Source: Streptomyces sp. B93 (GTDB lineage Bacteria; Actinomycetota; Actinomycetes; Streptomycetales; Streptomycetaceae). Taken from it: a stretch of 39,933 nucleotides of DNA. This document shows positions 16,654-28,802 of this stretch, piece after piece; positions within the stretch are counted from its first letter, which is position 1, and every line of letters starts with the position of its first letter. A model generated the notes under the pieces. That model saw only the letters and a list, made by a program, of their open reading frames with translations, ran no database searches and was not told where the DNA came from. Position numbers and translations under genes: made by a program. The DNA lies in the NCBI RefSeq assembly GCF_018070565.1, contig NZ_JAGPXL010000056.1:1-39933 (forward strand). The letters run 5' to 3'.

Positions 16654-17870
16654 CCGCACCCCACCGACCCCCGGCCGTCGAGGCCGACGTCGCCGCCGTA
16701 GAAGGCCGTCGGCTCCGCTCGGTCGTGACGGCGGGGGACGAGATCGTCCGCGGCCACCTCGTCCACGACGTGCCGGTGCTGCCCGGCGTCTTCCACCTCG
16801 ACCTGACCCTCCGCCTGCTGCGCCGCGCCGGCATCGACCCGGCCACCGCCGAGCTGCGCCGCTGCCTGTTCATCGCGCCCGTCGTCGCCACCGCGGAGAT
16901 GGACAAGGAACTGCGGATCGTCGTCGGCGAGCGCACCGGACCCGACACCGTCCCGGTGCACGTGGAGAGCCGCCCCCTCATCGGCGGCAACCCCGTCGAC
17001 GACACCTGGGAGCGCAACTTCCAGGCCGAGGTCCGGCTCGGCCTGCCCGTGGAGAACCCGGCCCTCGACCTGACGGACCTGACCGGCCCCGCCGCCGAGG
17101 AGGGCGACGCCGAGGAGCTGTACGCCTTCGCCCGCCAGCTCTCCATCCACCACCGGGACTTCATGAAGGTCAGCGGGCGCCTGCGGACCCGGCCGGGCGG
17201 CGCGCTCGCCGAGATCTCGCTCGGTGACGCCGCGGCGGCCTACCTCGACCACTTCCACATCCACCCCGTCGTGCTCGACTTCTCCACCCTGGTGCCGTTC
17301 CTGCACTTCGGGCGCGACCAACGGGCCGCGCTGACCCGGCCGTTCATCCCCATCTTCATCCGGTCCTTCCGGGCCGCCGGGTCCTCCGCCCGGGACAGCA
17401 GGGTGTACGTGCCCGCCCTCTCCCAGCGCATGGCCGACGGCGACACCGTGACCGGCGACATCACCATCTGCGGCGCCGACGGCCGCGTCATCGCCTCCAT
17501 GACCGGCTTCACCTGCAAACGGGTGCGGTCGGCCGAGCACATCACCAAGTTCGCCGGGGCGGTGCCCGCGCGCACCGTCTCCCCGTTCGCGCCGGAGCCC
17601 GAGCCCGCCGCGCCCAAGGCGGAGCCGCCCGCGCCCGCGGGCCCGGTCACCTCCCTCGACCAGATCATCACCGAGCTGGTGACGGAGATCCTCGGCGACG
17701 ACGACGGCGTGGAACAGGACCGTGGCTTCTACGACCTGGGCCTGACCTCCGTCAACCTGCTCGCCATCGCGGGCAAGCTGGAGAAGCGCCTCGGGCAGGA
17801 GCTGTACCCCACGCTGCTGTTCGAGTACCCGACCGTGCGGAAGCTGGCGGCCTACCTCCGCGAGGAGGGC
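15097..17870 (+). other. Split module: KS3 (end of PKS-1) and DH-ACP4 (start of PKS-2)
   Basis: KS3 keeps Cys3765, EAHGTGT and NIGH, but the usual DPQQRLFLE reads DPVIRLVLE. The DH-like domain of PKS-2 has His36 in HxxxDxxxxP (canonical G replaced by D40, P45 kept) and Asp210 in VLDFSTL, where the usual Gln/His four residues later is Leu. ACP4 has GLTS with Ser367. No KR occurs in this module. The DH may act on the hydroxyl made by module 2, as in dehydrating bimodules, or do other chemistry. Confidence 0.7.
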
Positions 17871-20800
17871 ATGGAGCCGGGCCCCGCCGCGGCCGAACCC
17901 CAGCCCGGCACCGAGACCGAGCCACAGCCCGAACCCCCGGCGCCCGCTCCCACGCCCGTGGCCCGGGTGGTCGGCGCACCGGAACCCGCCGCCACCACCA
18001 CCGACGACGACATCGCCATCGTCGGCCTCGCCGGACGCTACCCCCGCGCCGCCGACGTGGACCGCTTCTGGGAAGTGCTGCGCGACGGCCAGGACTGCGT
18101 CACCGAGATCCCGCAGGAACGCTGGGACTACCGCGACTACTTCGAGCCGCGCCGTGGCACCACCGGACGCTCGTACAGCAAGTGGGGGGCCTTCCTCGAC
18201 GGCGTCGACCGCTTCGACCCGCTGTTCTTCAACATCTCCCCGCGCCAGGCCGAACTGATGGACCCGCACGAACGGCTCTTCCTGGAGACCGCCTGGGAGA
18301 CCATCGAGGACGCCGGTCACACCCCGGAGACCCTGGGCGCCGCCACCGGCGCCAAGGTCGGCGTGTTCGTGGGCGTGATGTGGAACGACTACCAGCTCTA
18401 CGGCCTCGAGTCGGTGCAGCACGGCGCCCCGCAGGTCGTCGCCTCCACCTCCTCGCTGATCCCCAACCGCGTCGCCTACACCTTCGACTTCCAGGGCCCG
18501 AGCGTGGCGATGGACACCGCCTGCTCCTCCTCCCTGTTCACCCTTCACATGGCGTGCGAGTCGATCCGCCGGGGCGAGTGCCGGGCCGCCGTCGCGGGCG
18601 GCGTCAACCTGTCCCTGCACCCGTACAAGTACCTGCGCCTCGCCGACAGCAACCTGCTCTCCACCGACGGCCGCTGCCGCGTCTTCGGACGCGGCGCCGA
18701 CGGCTACGTCCCCGGGGAGGGCGTCGGCGCCGTCCTCGTCCGCCCGCTCGCCGACGCGATCGCCGCGGGCGACCAGATCTACGGCGTGATCCGCGGCTCG
18801 GCCGCCCAGCACGGCGGACGCACCAGCGGCTTCGCCGTCCCCAGCCCCGACGCGCAGGCCCGGGTCGTCACGGAGGTCCTGGAGAAGTCCCAGGTGCCGC
18901 CCGAGACCATCACCTACATCGAGGCGCACGGCGGCGGCACCACCCTCGGCGACCAGATAGAGATCGCCGCCCTGGCGAAGGCGTTCCGCCGCTACACCCG
19001 CGAGCAGGGCTTCTGCGCCATCGGCTCGCTGAAGTCCAACGTCGGCCACCTGGAGGGCGCCGCGGGCATCGCCTCCCTCACCAAGGTGCTGCTGTCGCTG
19101 CGCCACCGGCTGATCGTGCCCTCCCTGCACACCGACGAGCTGAACCCCGAGATCCCCTTCTCCAGCACACCCTTCTACGTCGCCCGCCGCACCGAAGCCT
19201 GGGAGCGGGTCACCGACCCGCGCACCGGCGAACCGGCCCCGCGCCGTGCCGCGCTGAGCAGCTTCGGCTTCGGCGGCGCCAACGCCCATGTACTGGTCGA
19301 GGAGTACCTGCCGGAACCGGCCGCCGTCACGGGCGGCCCCGCGCGCAGCGGTCCGCGCACCGTCGACCCGTACGTCGTCCCGCTGTCCGGACGCGACGAC
19401 AGCAGGCTGCGGGACCAGGCCCGACGACTGCTGGACCATCTGCGCGCCCACCCCCAGCTCCGTATCGAGGACATCGTCCTCACCCTCGGCGCGGGCCGCC
19501 GGGCCATGGAGTCACGGCTCGCCCTCGCGGCACGCGACACCGGGGAACTCGCCCGCGCCCTCGACGACTTCCTCGCCGACCGGGACGGCACCGCGCGCCG
19601 CTGGTCCGGCCGGGCCAAGCACGCGCCCGCCCCCGAGGGCACGAACGCCCCCCTGACCACCGAGTCGGTCGCCGAACGCTGGGTGCGCGGCCATGACGTG
19701 CCCTGGCAGGACACCGTGCCGTCCACGGCGCGCCGGATCTCCCTGCCCACCTACGCCTTCGCCCGGCAGCGCTGCTGGGTCCCCGGCCTCGGCGGCACGG
19801 CGGCCAGGGCGGTACCGCCCGGCTCGGTGCCCACGCCGGCCGCCCCGTCCCCGGAACCCGTGGCGCCGCCCGAGCCGGAGCCCGTACCCGTGCCCGTGCC
19901 CGTCACGACACCGGAGCCACTGCCCCCACTCGACGGGCGCACCCTGCTCTACCGCCCCGTGTGGACACCGCGCCCCATCGCGGGTGACCCCGTCACCGGC
20001 ACCCTGCTGGTCTTCGACACCTCCGCCGACCGCGTCGCCGCACTGCGCTCCCGGCACGGCCGCGTGGTGTGGGTGCGCCCCGGCGCGGAGTACGCCCGGC
20101 TCTCCCCGGACGACTACGACATCGCGCCCGACAGCGCCGAGGACCACCGCACCCTGCTGGCGTCGCTGCGCGCGGACCGCGTCACGCCCTCGGCCGTGCT
20201 GCACCTGTGGCAGCTGGACGGCCCGGCCCCCGCCGACGGACCGCTGGACGGCCTCGACGCCGCCCTCGTCCCCGTCCTGCTGTTCTGCCAGGCCTCGATG
20301 GTCGGCCTGGACCGTACGCTGCCCGTCGTCCTCGCCTTCGACGGCGACCGCGACCTGCCCCCGGGGGCCTCGGTCGGCGGCTTCGCCCGCAGCGTACGCC
20401 TGGAACAGCCCAAGCTCGCCGTCAAGGTCGTCGACGTCCGCGGCCACCGCGGCACCGCCGAACTCGCCGCCCTGCTCCTCGCCGAGACCGCGAGCCCCGA
20501 CGACATCGAGGTCCGCCACACCGGCGCCACCCGCGCCGTCCTGTCCTTCACCCGCAGCCGCCCCCCGGCCGCCGTCGGCACCCCGCTCGCCCGCACCGGC
20601 GGCGTCTACCTGATCAGCGGCGGCACCGGTGGCCTCGGCCTGCACGTGGCCCGGCACATGGCGGCACGGGCGAAGGTCTCCCTCGTCCTGTTCGGCCGCT
20701 CCGCGCCGGGCCCCGACCAGCAGGCCGCCGTCGAGGAGATCCGGCGCGCGGGCAGCGACGCCGTGTACCTCCAGGCCGACACGGTGAGCCCGGCCGACAT

Positions 20801-23800
20801 GGCGCGGGTCGTCGAGGAGGCCCGGTCCCGCTTCGGACCGCTGACCGGGGTGATCCACTCGGCGGGCGTCACCGAGGACGGGCTGCTCATCACCAAACCG
20901 CTGGACTCCGTACGCCGGGTGCTCGCGCCGAAGCTCGCGGGCACCCGCGCCCTCGACCTGGCCACCCGGGGCGAGGACCTGGACTACTTCGTCCTCTTCT
21001 CGTCCGCCTCCGCCGTCCTCGGCAGCGTCGGCGCCGCCGACTACACCACCGGCAACCGCTTCCTCGACGCCTACGCCGAGTGGCGCGAGACGCTGCGCGC
21101 CCGGGGTGAGGTCCGTGGCCGCACCCTGTCCGTCAACTGGCCGATGTGGCGCGACGGCGGGATGCGCATCCACCCCGACGTGGAGCAGGACGTGCTGGTG
21201 CGGGCGGGTCTGGAACCGATGGACACCGCCGAGGGCCTCGCCGCCTTCCACGCCGCGCTCGCCCTCGACGAGCCGCAACTCGTCGTGCTCCAGGGAGATC
21301 CGGCCCGGCTGGAGGCACGGATGAGATCGGTGGTCGAGAACCTCGGCGAGGAACCGCCCGCTGCCGCCCCCGCCGAGGCCACGGGGCCGGACCCCGACAC
21401 CCTCGTACGGGAACTGCGGGAGGTCGTCGCGGACGTCCTGGGGCTCCCCCAGAGTGAACTGGACGTGGACGACGAACTCTCCGACTACGGCCTGGACTCC
21501 GTCGCCGCGATGCGCGCCCTCACCGGCCTTGAGGAGAAGTACGGCGTACCGATCCCGCCGTCGCTGCTCCTGCGCCACCGCACGATCAAGGCGCTCGCCG
21601 GGCACCTCGCGACCGACGTGCTGCGGGACGCGCCCGCGCCCGTGCCCGTGCCCGTGTCGGCGGCGCGGGTGACGCCGGAGACGCCGGTGAGCACGGCCGC
21701 CCCCGTCGCCGCGTCGCCCTCCACGGGCGGCGGTCGCGTCGCCGTCGTCGCCGCGGCCTGCCGCTTCCCCGGCTCGCCCAGCCTGGAGGGCTTCTGGGAC
21801 AACCTGGTGCAGGGCCGTGACTGCGTGGGCCCGGCGCCGGACGGGCGCTGGCCCGGGGAGTGGCTGCGGCACGCGGGCGCCGATGTCGTCGCCGCCGCGC
21901 GCTGGGGCGGCTTCATCGACGGCGTCGACCAGTTCGACGCCGCCCGCTTCGGCATCGACGACGAAGAGGCCCGCTGGATGGACCCGCAGCAGCGGATCTG
22001 CCTGGAGGTCGCCCAGGAACTCCTCGACCGCGCCGGTTACCGGCGCACCGAGCTGGCGGGCAGCGCGACCGGCGTGTTCCTCGGCGTCGGCCCCAACGAC
22101 TACACCCGGCGCGGCTTCCTCGCCGGACTGCCGACCCCGCCCCGGCTGCTCGCCGACTCGCTGCCGAACATGGCGGGCGCGGCCCTCTCCCACGCCTTCG
22201 ACCTGCGCGGCCCGAGCCTCGCCGTGGACACCGCCTGCTCGTCCTCGCTGGTCGCGCTGCACCGGGCCGTGCAGAGCCTGCTGGCGGGGGAGTGCGAGGT
22301 GGCGATCGCCGGGGGAGTGGAACTGCTGCTCGACCCGTTCGTGTACGTGGGTCTGGACCGTGCGGGTGCGCTGTCCAAGGACGGCAGGTCCCGTGTCTTC
22401 GACCGGGACGCGGCCGGGTTCGTGCCGGGCGAGGGCGCGGGCCTGGTGCTGCTGAAGGAGGAGGGGCGGGCGCTGCGTGACGGCGACACCGTCCTCGCGA
22501 CCGTCGTCGGCTCCGCCGTCAACAACGACGGCCGTACCGTCGGCCCGACCACCCCGAGCCACGAGGCCCAGACCGAGGTCATCCGTGCCGCACTGCGCGC
22601 GGGCGGCGTCGACCCCGCGACCGTCGGCTATCTGGAGGCGCACGGCTCCGCGAGCGGCTTCGGCGACCCGATCGAGATCTCCGCCGCCGCCGAGGCCTAC
22701 CAGGCCGAGGGCCGGACCCGCCCGGTCGGGGTCGGCTCGGTGAAGACCAACATCGGCGCGCTGCTGCACGCCGGAGGCGTCGCCTCCCTGATCAAGGTGG
22801 TGCTGGGACTGCACCACGGCCGTCTGGTGCCGACCCTGCACTGCGCCGAGCCGCACCCGCGGATCCGGTTCGAGCGGACTCCGTTCCGGCCGGTGCTGAC
22901 CGGCGGCGACTGGCCGCGCGAGGGCACCGCGCCGCGCCGCGCGGGTGTCTCCTCGTTCGGCTTCGGCGGTACCAACGCGCACGTCGTGCTGGAGGAGGCC
23001 CCGCCCGGCCACCGCCCGTCCCGCACCCCGCTGCCGGTGACGGCGTTCGAACGCAGGCGCCACTGGCTGGACGCCCCGAACCCGAACCCGGAGCCCGGCC
23101 CCGCGCGCCCCGTCGCCGACGACGCCCTGCTGCCCGCCGTGACCCGGCGCGTCGCCGCCGCCGTGGCCGCGCTGCTGCCCGGCCCGGCGGGGACCGACCC
23201 GAGCGAGCTGAACGGCCACAACTTCATGGAACTCGGCCTCGGTTCGGCGACGCTGATCGAGCTGAACGCGGCCCTCGACGAGGAGTTCCGGGTCGCCGTA
23301 CCGCCCACCGCGCTGTTCCGGCACCCGAACGTGCCGGACCTGTCCCGCTACCTCGTCGACGAGTACGAGGCCGAGCTGACCCGCTGGCGTGCCGCCCACA
23401 ACGGCACCGTACGGACCACTGACTCGCCCAGCGGCAACGGCGGTTCCGCCCGCCGCCGGGAGCCCGCCGTCGCGGGACGCGCACCGGCCCGACGGCCGGA
23501 GGCCGGCTCCGAGGAGGACGACACAGCCACCGGGCCGGCCGTACCCCGCGATGACGACATCGCCGTCATCGGCATCGGCGGCCGCTTCCCCGGCGCCGAC
23601 GGCCCGGACGCGCTCTGGGCCCGGCTGGCGGCGGGCGACGACCTGGTCACCCCGGTGCCCGCGAGCCGCTGGGACCACGGCCGCCACTACGACCCCACCG
23701 GCACCGTCCCCGGCACCACGGACTGCCGCCACGGCGCCTTCCTGGACGCCATCGACACCTTCGACGCGGCGTTCTTCCGCATCCTGCCCAGCGAGGCCGA

Positions 23801-26800
23801 GAGCATGGACCCGCAGCTGAGACTGCTGCTCGAAGTCCTCTACGCCACGGCCGAGGACGCGGGCGTCACGCCCGTCCTGCGCGGCTCGAACACGGGCGTC
23901 TACGTCGGCCAGTGCTTCCAGGACTACGACAACGAGATGATCGCCCGGGGCCGTACGGTCGGGGTGCACGACCCGATCGGCGCCGCGATGTCGATGACCG
24001 CCAACCGGCCGTCGTTCTACTTCGACCTCAGCGGCCCGAGCCTGACCGTCGACACCGCCTGCTCCTCCTCGCTGACCGCGCTCCACCTGGCCGTGGAGTC
24101 ACTGCGCCGCGGCGAGTGCGCGATGGCCTTCGCGGCCGGGACCAACCTCATCGCCAGCCCCCGCCACTACCTCAAGCTCTCCGCCATCGGGGCGCTGTCA
24201 CCCGGCGGGCGCTGCTACAGCTTCGACTCCCGCGCCGACGGCTACGTCCCCGGCGAGGCGGTCGCCGCCGTCCTGCTCAAACCGCTCGGCCGGGCCCTCG
24301 CCGACGGCGACCCCGTGCACGCCGTCATCAAGTCCGTCGCCGTCAACCACGGCGGACACGCCAGCTCGGCCACCGCGCCCAACCAGGCCCGCCAGGAGGC
24401 GCTGCTGCGGCGCGCCTGGCGGGAGGCGGGCATCGACCCGGCGACCCTCACCTACCTGGAGGCACACGGCACCGGCACCCGGCTCGGCGACCCCATCGAG
24501 GTCGACGCCGTCAAGAACGCCCTGCGCGACAGCGGCAGCGAGGGTGAGCCGCACCTCGTGCTCGGCAGCGCCAAGTCCCACCTCGGGCACACCGAGGGCG
24601 CCGCGGGCCTGGTGGGCGTCGTCAAGACCGTGCTGTCCATGCGGCACGGGCTGATCCCGGCGATGCCGTCGTTCGACGAGCCGAACCCGTACTGCCGCCT
24701 CGACGAGGGCCCGCTGCACGTCAACCGGGAACCCGTGCCCTGGAACCCGCCGCCCGGCGTGCCGCGCCGCGCGGGCGTCAGCTCCTTCGGCTTCGGCGGC
24801 TCCTACGCCCATGTCGTCCTGGAGGAGCCACCGGTACGGCAGGCGGCACGCCCCGCCGACGGCCCCCTGGTGTTCCCGCTCTCCGCCCGGACCCCGGACC
24901 GGCTGCGCGCCCTGGCACGGCGGTACCTGGACGCCCTCGGCCCCGGCTGCGGCCTGCCCACCTCCCGGATCGCGGCCACCCTGCAGCACGGCCGCGAGGC
25001 CGCCGCCGTACGCGCCGCGGTGATCGCCGACGACCGCGCCGGACTGGTCCGCGGCCTCGAAGCCCTGCTTGCGGACGGCGGGACGGACGGCGCGGGCCGG
25101 GTGTACGACATGACGGGCGGCGCCGCCGACGACCTGACCGGCCTCGCCCGACGCTGGACCGACGGCGGGACGGTCGACTGGCCGACCGGCCCCGACGGCC
25201 GCCCGGAACCCCGCGTCCCGCTGCCCACCTACCCGTTCGAACCCCAGCGCTTCTGGCTGCGCGAACCCCCGGCCGTCCCCCAGCCGCCGACGCCACCGGC
25301 CGACGCCCCCCGAGCCCCCGCCGAACCCCTCGCCGCCGCACTGGCCGCCCAGGTCGCCGAGAGCGGCTACTCCGGCGCACGCATCCTCGACGCCCTGGTC
25401 GAGTTCAGCGACCTGGGACGCGCGCTCGCCGCCTCCGTACTGCGCGAGCACACCGGCCGCGGCAGGTACGGCGCCGACGAACGCCTCGCCGACCGGACGG
25501 AGATCGCCCCGGGGCACGAGCACTTCACCGAGTTCCTGGAGCGCGCCCTGCGCACCTGCGAGCCGCCCACCGACGGGGAGGCGGCCGAACGGGCCCGCCT
25601 GACCGCCCGGCTGCGTGAACTCGCCCGGGCCGTACCGGAGATAGAACCCCACATCGACCTGGTCGTGTCCTGGTCCGGCCAGCTCCCCGACGTCCTCGCC
25701 GACCGGGTGAACCCGCTGGAGCTGTACTTCCCCGACGACGGCGACGACCAGGGCATCGCCCGCGTCTACGGCAACACCGGCATCGCCAACCACTTCAACG
25801 ACCTGATCGCCCGCGCCGTCGCGACACACCTGGGCGCACAGCACGCCCGCCGCCCCGGCGAGCCGCTGCGGGTCCTGGAGATCGGCGCGGGCTCCGGCGC
25901 CACCACCGAGCGCGTCCTGCGCCGGCTCGACGCCCTCGGCCTGCCCGAGGACGCCGTGACCTACTACTTCACCGACGTGTCGCCCGCGTTCTTCCGCATC
26001 GCCCGCAAACGCCTTGCCGGAGTCCGTACGGCGGTGCGGTACGCGGCGTTCGACCTGGAGGCGGACCCGGCCGGGCAGGGCTTCGAACCCGGCTTCTTCG
26101 ACGCCGTGGTAGCCACCAACGTCGTCCATGTCACCCGGGTCGTCGCCGACTCGGTCGCCCGGATCCGCCGACTGCTCACCGACGGCGGCCTGTTCGCGCT
26201 CAACGAGCTGACCCGGGCCCTGGACTACCTGACCCTGATGTTCGGCATGGTGCCCGGCTGGAAGCCGCCGCAGGACGGACGGCTGCCCGGCTCCCCGCTG
26301 CTGGACGCGGCGGGCTGGCGGCGCGTGCTGGCCGCAGGCGGCTTCGAACCGGTGTGGGTGTTCGGCGCCGACGACGTCGACGAGTCCGAGGCCGACCAGT
26401 GCGTGCTGGTGGGCCGGGCGGCCCCGGGCACGTCCGGCACGGACGTCGCGGCGCTGGAACGTCCGGCGGCGTCACCCGCAGAGCCCGCCCCCACCGCGCC
26501 TCCCGCTCCCGTCGCGGAGGACACGCCCACGGCCCTGGCACGCCATCTGCGCCAGGAGTTCGCGGAGTTCCTGTCCATCCCGGCGGAGACCGTCGACGAC
26601 ACCACCCCCTTCGCGACGTACGGTCTCGACTCCCTCGGGGCCATCCAGCTCGTCCGCAGCATGGAGGGCACGTTCGGGGCGCTGCCGAAGGTGCTGCTGT
26701 ACGAGTGCCGGACGGTGGCGGAACTGGCCGCCTACCTGCTGGAGAACACACCCGCCGCCTGTGAGGCGGTGACGGCGACGATGACCACCTCACCGGCCCC

Positions 26801-28798
26801 CGCACCGGCCCCCTCACCAGCCCCCGAGGAGCAGGAGCGGCCTGCCCCAACGAATCCCGCACCCGCCCCTGACGACCCCGTGGCCATCGTCGGCATGGCC
26901 GGGATCTTCCCGGGCGCCCCCGACTGCGACACCCTGTGGCGGCGGCTGCGCGAGGGCGCCGACCTCGTCACCGAGATCCCGCCGGACCGCTTCGACTGGC
27001 GGCCCGTCTACGGCGACCCGCAACGCGAAGCCGGGAAGACCGACACCCGCTGGGGCGCCTTCATCGACGGCGTCGACGAGTTCGACGCGGAGTTCTTCGG
27101 CATCTCCCCGCTGGAGGCCGGGCTCATGGACCCCCAGCAGCGGCTGCTGCTGCACTGCGCCTGGTGGGCCCTGGAGGACGCGGGGCACCGCCCGGGCGGC
27201 CTCAAGGGCACCGACACCGGCGTCTTCGTCGGCGCCACCTCGCACGACTACGACGAGCACCTCATCCGCATCGGCCGGGACCGCGAGGCGCACGCCAGCC
27301 TCGGCGTCGGCCACTGCATCCTGTCCAACCGGATCTCCTACCAACTGGGCCTGCACGGCCCGAGCGAGACCGTGGACACCGCCTGCTCCAGCTCGCTGAG
27401 CGCACTGCACCGGGCCGTCCGCGCCATCCAGGACGGAGAGTGCGGCGCGGCGATCGTCGGCGGCGTCCACCTCAACCTGGGCGCCCGCCTCTTCGTGGCG
27501 CTCGGCCAGCTCGGCGTCATGTCGCCGGACGGCGTGTGCCGCCCGTTCGACAGCGCGGCGAACGGCATGGTGCGCGGCGAGGGCGTGGGCGCCCTGTACC
27601 TCAAGCCGCTGTCCCGGGCGCTGGCCGACGGCGACACCGTGCACGGCGTGGTCCGGGGCAGCGGTGTGGGCCACGGCGGCCGGGTCACCTCGATGACCGT
27701 GCCCAACCCGGTCGCCCAGGCCGAGCTGATCGCGGCCGTCCACCGGCGGGCCGGTGTGGACCCGCGTACCGTCACCTACATCGAGGCGCACGGCACCGCC
27801 ACCCACGTCGGCGACCCCATCGAGGTCCGTGCGCTGCGCAAGGCCTACGCCGACCTCCTGGGCCGCCCCGAGAACGAACCGGTGACGCCCTGGTGCGGTC
27901 TGGGCAGCGTCAAGTCCAACGTCGGACACCTGGAGGCCGCCGCCGGACTCATCGGCACCGTGAAGACCCTGCTCGCCATGCGCCACGGCGAGCTCCCGCC
28001 GAGCATCAACTTCCACGCGCCGAACCCGCTGCTGGAGCTGGAGGGCAGCCCGTTCGAGGTGGTCGCCGAGCGCCGCCCGTGGCCCCGGCTCACCGACGGC
28101 ACCGGTACGGAGATCCCGCGCCGGGCGGGCGTCACCTCGCTCGGCTTCGGCGGCACCAACGCCCATGTGGTGCTGGAGGAGTTCATCCCGCCGCCGCGCC
28201 CGCCGCGGCCGGACACCGGCGGCCCCCGCCTGATCGTCCTCTCCGCCCGCACCGAGCCCGCGCTGCGCGCCACGGCCGCCCGGCTCGCCGCCCGGCTGAC
28301 GGCCCGCCGTACGGACGGCGAGCCCGACCTGCCGCTCGACGACCTGGCGTTCACCCTGCGGGCGGGCCGGGACCCGATGCCGTGGCGGCTCGCCGTGCTG
28401 GCCGCCGACACCGGCGAACTCCTGGACCGGCTGCGCTCCTGCGCGGACGGCGCCTTCGACCGCCCCGGGGTCCTGCACGGCGAGGCGACCGGACGCCCCG
28501 CGTCCGGCCCGCCGCCCACGACGGACGACCCCCGGGCGCTGGCCCGGCACTGGGTGGCGGGCGGCGACCTGCCCGACCGGCACCCGGACGGCACGGACCC
28601 GGCACCCCGCCGGGTCCCCCTGCCCGGCTACCCGTTCGAGCCCACCCGCCACTGGGCCGACGAGCCACCGGGTGCCACGGCCCCCGCGTCGCCGGACGAC
28701 GACGAGGAACTGCTGCAACTGCTCAACGACCTGCGCGACGGTGCCAGGTCGGTCGAAGAGGTCGACGACATGCTCGTGCTCGGGGACGGGGGCCATCG

Positions 28799-28802
<4 letters not shown>
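16650..28802 (+). CDS. Trans-AT polyketide synthase 2: DH-ACP, KS-KR-ACP, KS-ACP, KS-cMT-ACP, terminal KS
   Basis: A 4050-residue AT-less synthase. Order with approximate residues: divergent DH (10-300, His36, Asp210), ACP4 (Ser367), KS4 (453-885, Cys625), KR (1090-1560, Tyr1465), ACP5 (Ser1617), KS5 (1696-2117, Cys1863, second His replaced by Ala2037), ACP6 (Ser2199), KS6 (2303-2730, Cys2471), C-methyltransferase (2890-3270, SAM motif LEIGAGSG from 3076), ACP7 (Ser3328), KS7 (3409-3845, Cys3579), and a C-terminal docking segment (4016-4050). It both begins and ends in mid-module. Its DH completes the KS3 module of PKS-1, and KS7 is completed by the KR of PKS-3. Start and stop both overlap the neighbouring PKS genes by 4 bases (ATGA), so the three subunits are probably translated in coupled, near-equal amounts. 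Interdomain linkers are Pro/Ala/Glu-rich, typical of the family. Confidence 0.95.
18006..21620 (+). other. Module: KS4 - KR - ACP5
   Basis: KS4 has DTACSSS (Cys625), EAHGGGT and NVGHLE, so the triad is intact. The KR has ISGGTGGLG (from 1322), FSSASA and Tyr1465 in ADYTTGN, with TED after HSAGV, consistent with a B-type reductase. ACP5 has YGLDS with Ser1617. Confidence 0.85.
19881..19904 (+). repeat. Hexanucleotide repeat CCCGTN encoding Pro-Val units
   Basis: Four CCCGTN units sit in the linker between KS4 and its KR. A sister tract of three CCCGTG copies lies at 21639-21656, in the linker after ACP5. Both encode alternating Pro-Val. Confidence 0.7.
21735..23370 (+). other. Probable non-elongating module: KS5 - ACP6
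   Basis: KS5 keeps Cys1863 and His1998 (EAHGSAS), but the NIGH motif reads NIGA, with Ala2037 (codon 22758-22760) in place of the second catalytic His. That His is needed for decarboxylative condensation, so KS5 should bind and pass the chain without extending it. No reductive or methyl domain lies between KS5 and ACP6. ACP6 has the unusual LGLGSA around Ser2199. Confidence 0.75.
23556..26750 (+). other. Module: KS6 - C-methyltransferase - ACP7
   Basis: KS6 has DTACSSS (Cys2471), EAHGTGT and LGHTE, all intact. The methyltransferase has the SAM motif VLEIGAGSG (3075-3083), YYFTDVSPAF and a VVATNVVHVTR strand, as in PKS C-methyltransferases. ACP7 has YGLDS with Ser3328. With no KR, the module should leave an alpha-methyl-beta-keto intermediate unless a later domain reduces it. 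Confidence 0.85.

Noticed and set aside
17690..17870. ACP4 as inactive because it has GLTS instead of GLDS
   Set aside because: The phosphopantetheine Ser is kept, and Thr at the preceding position also occurs in ACP1 (LTSLD).
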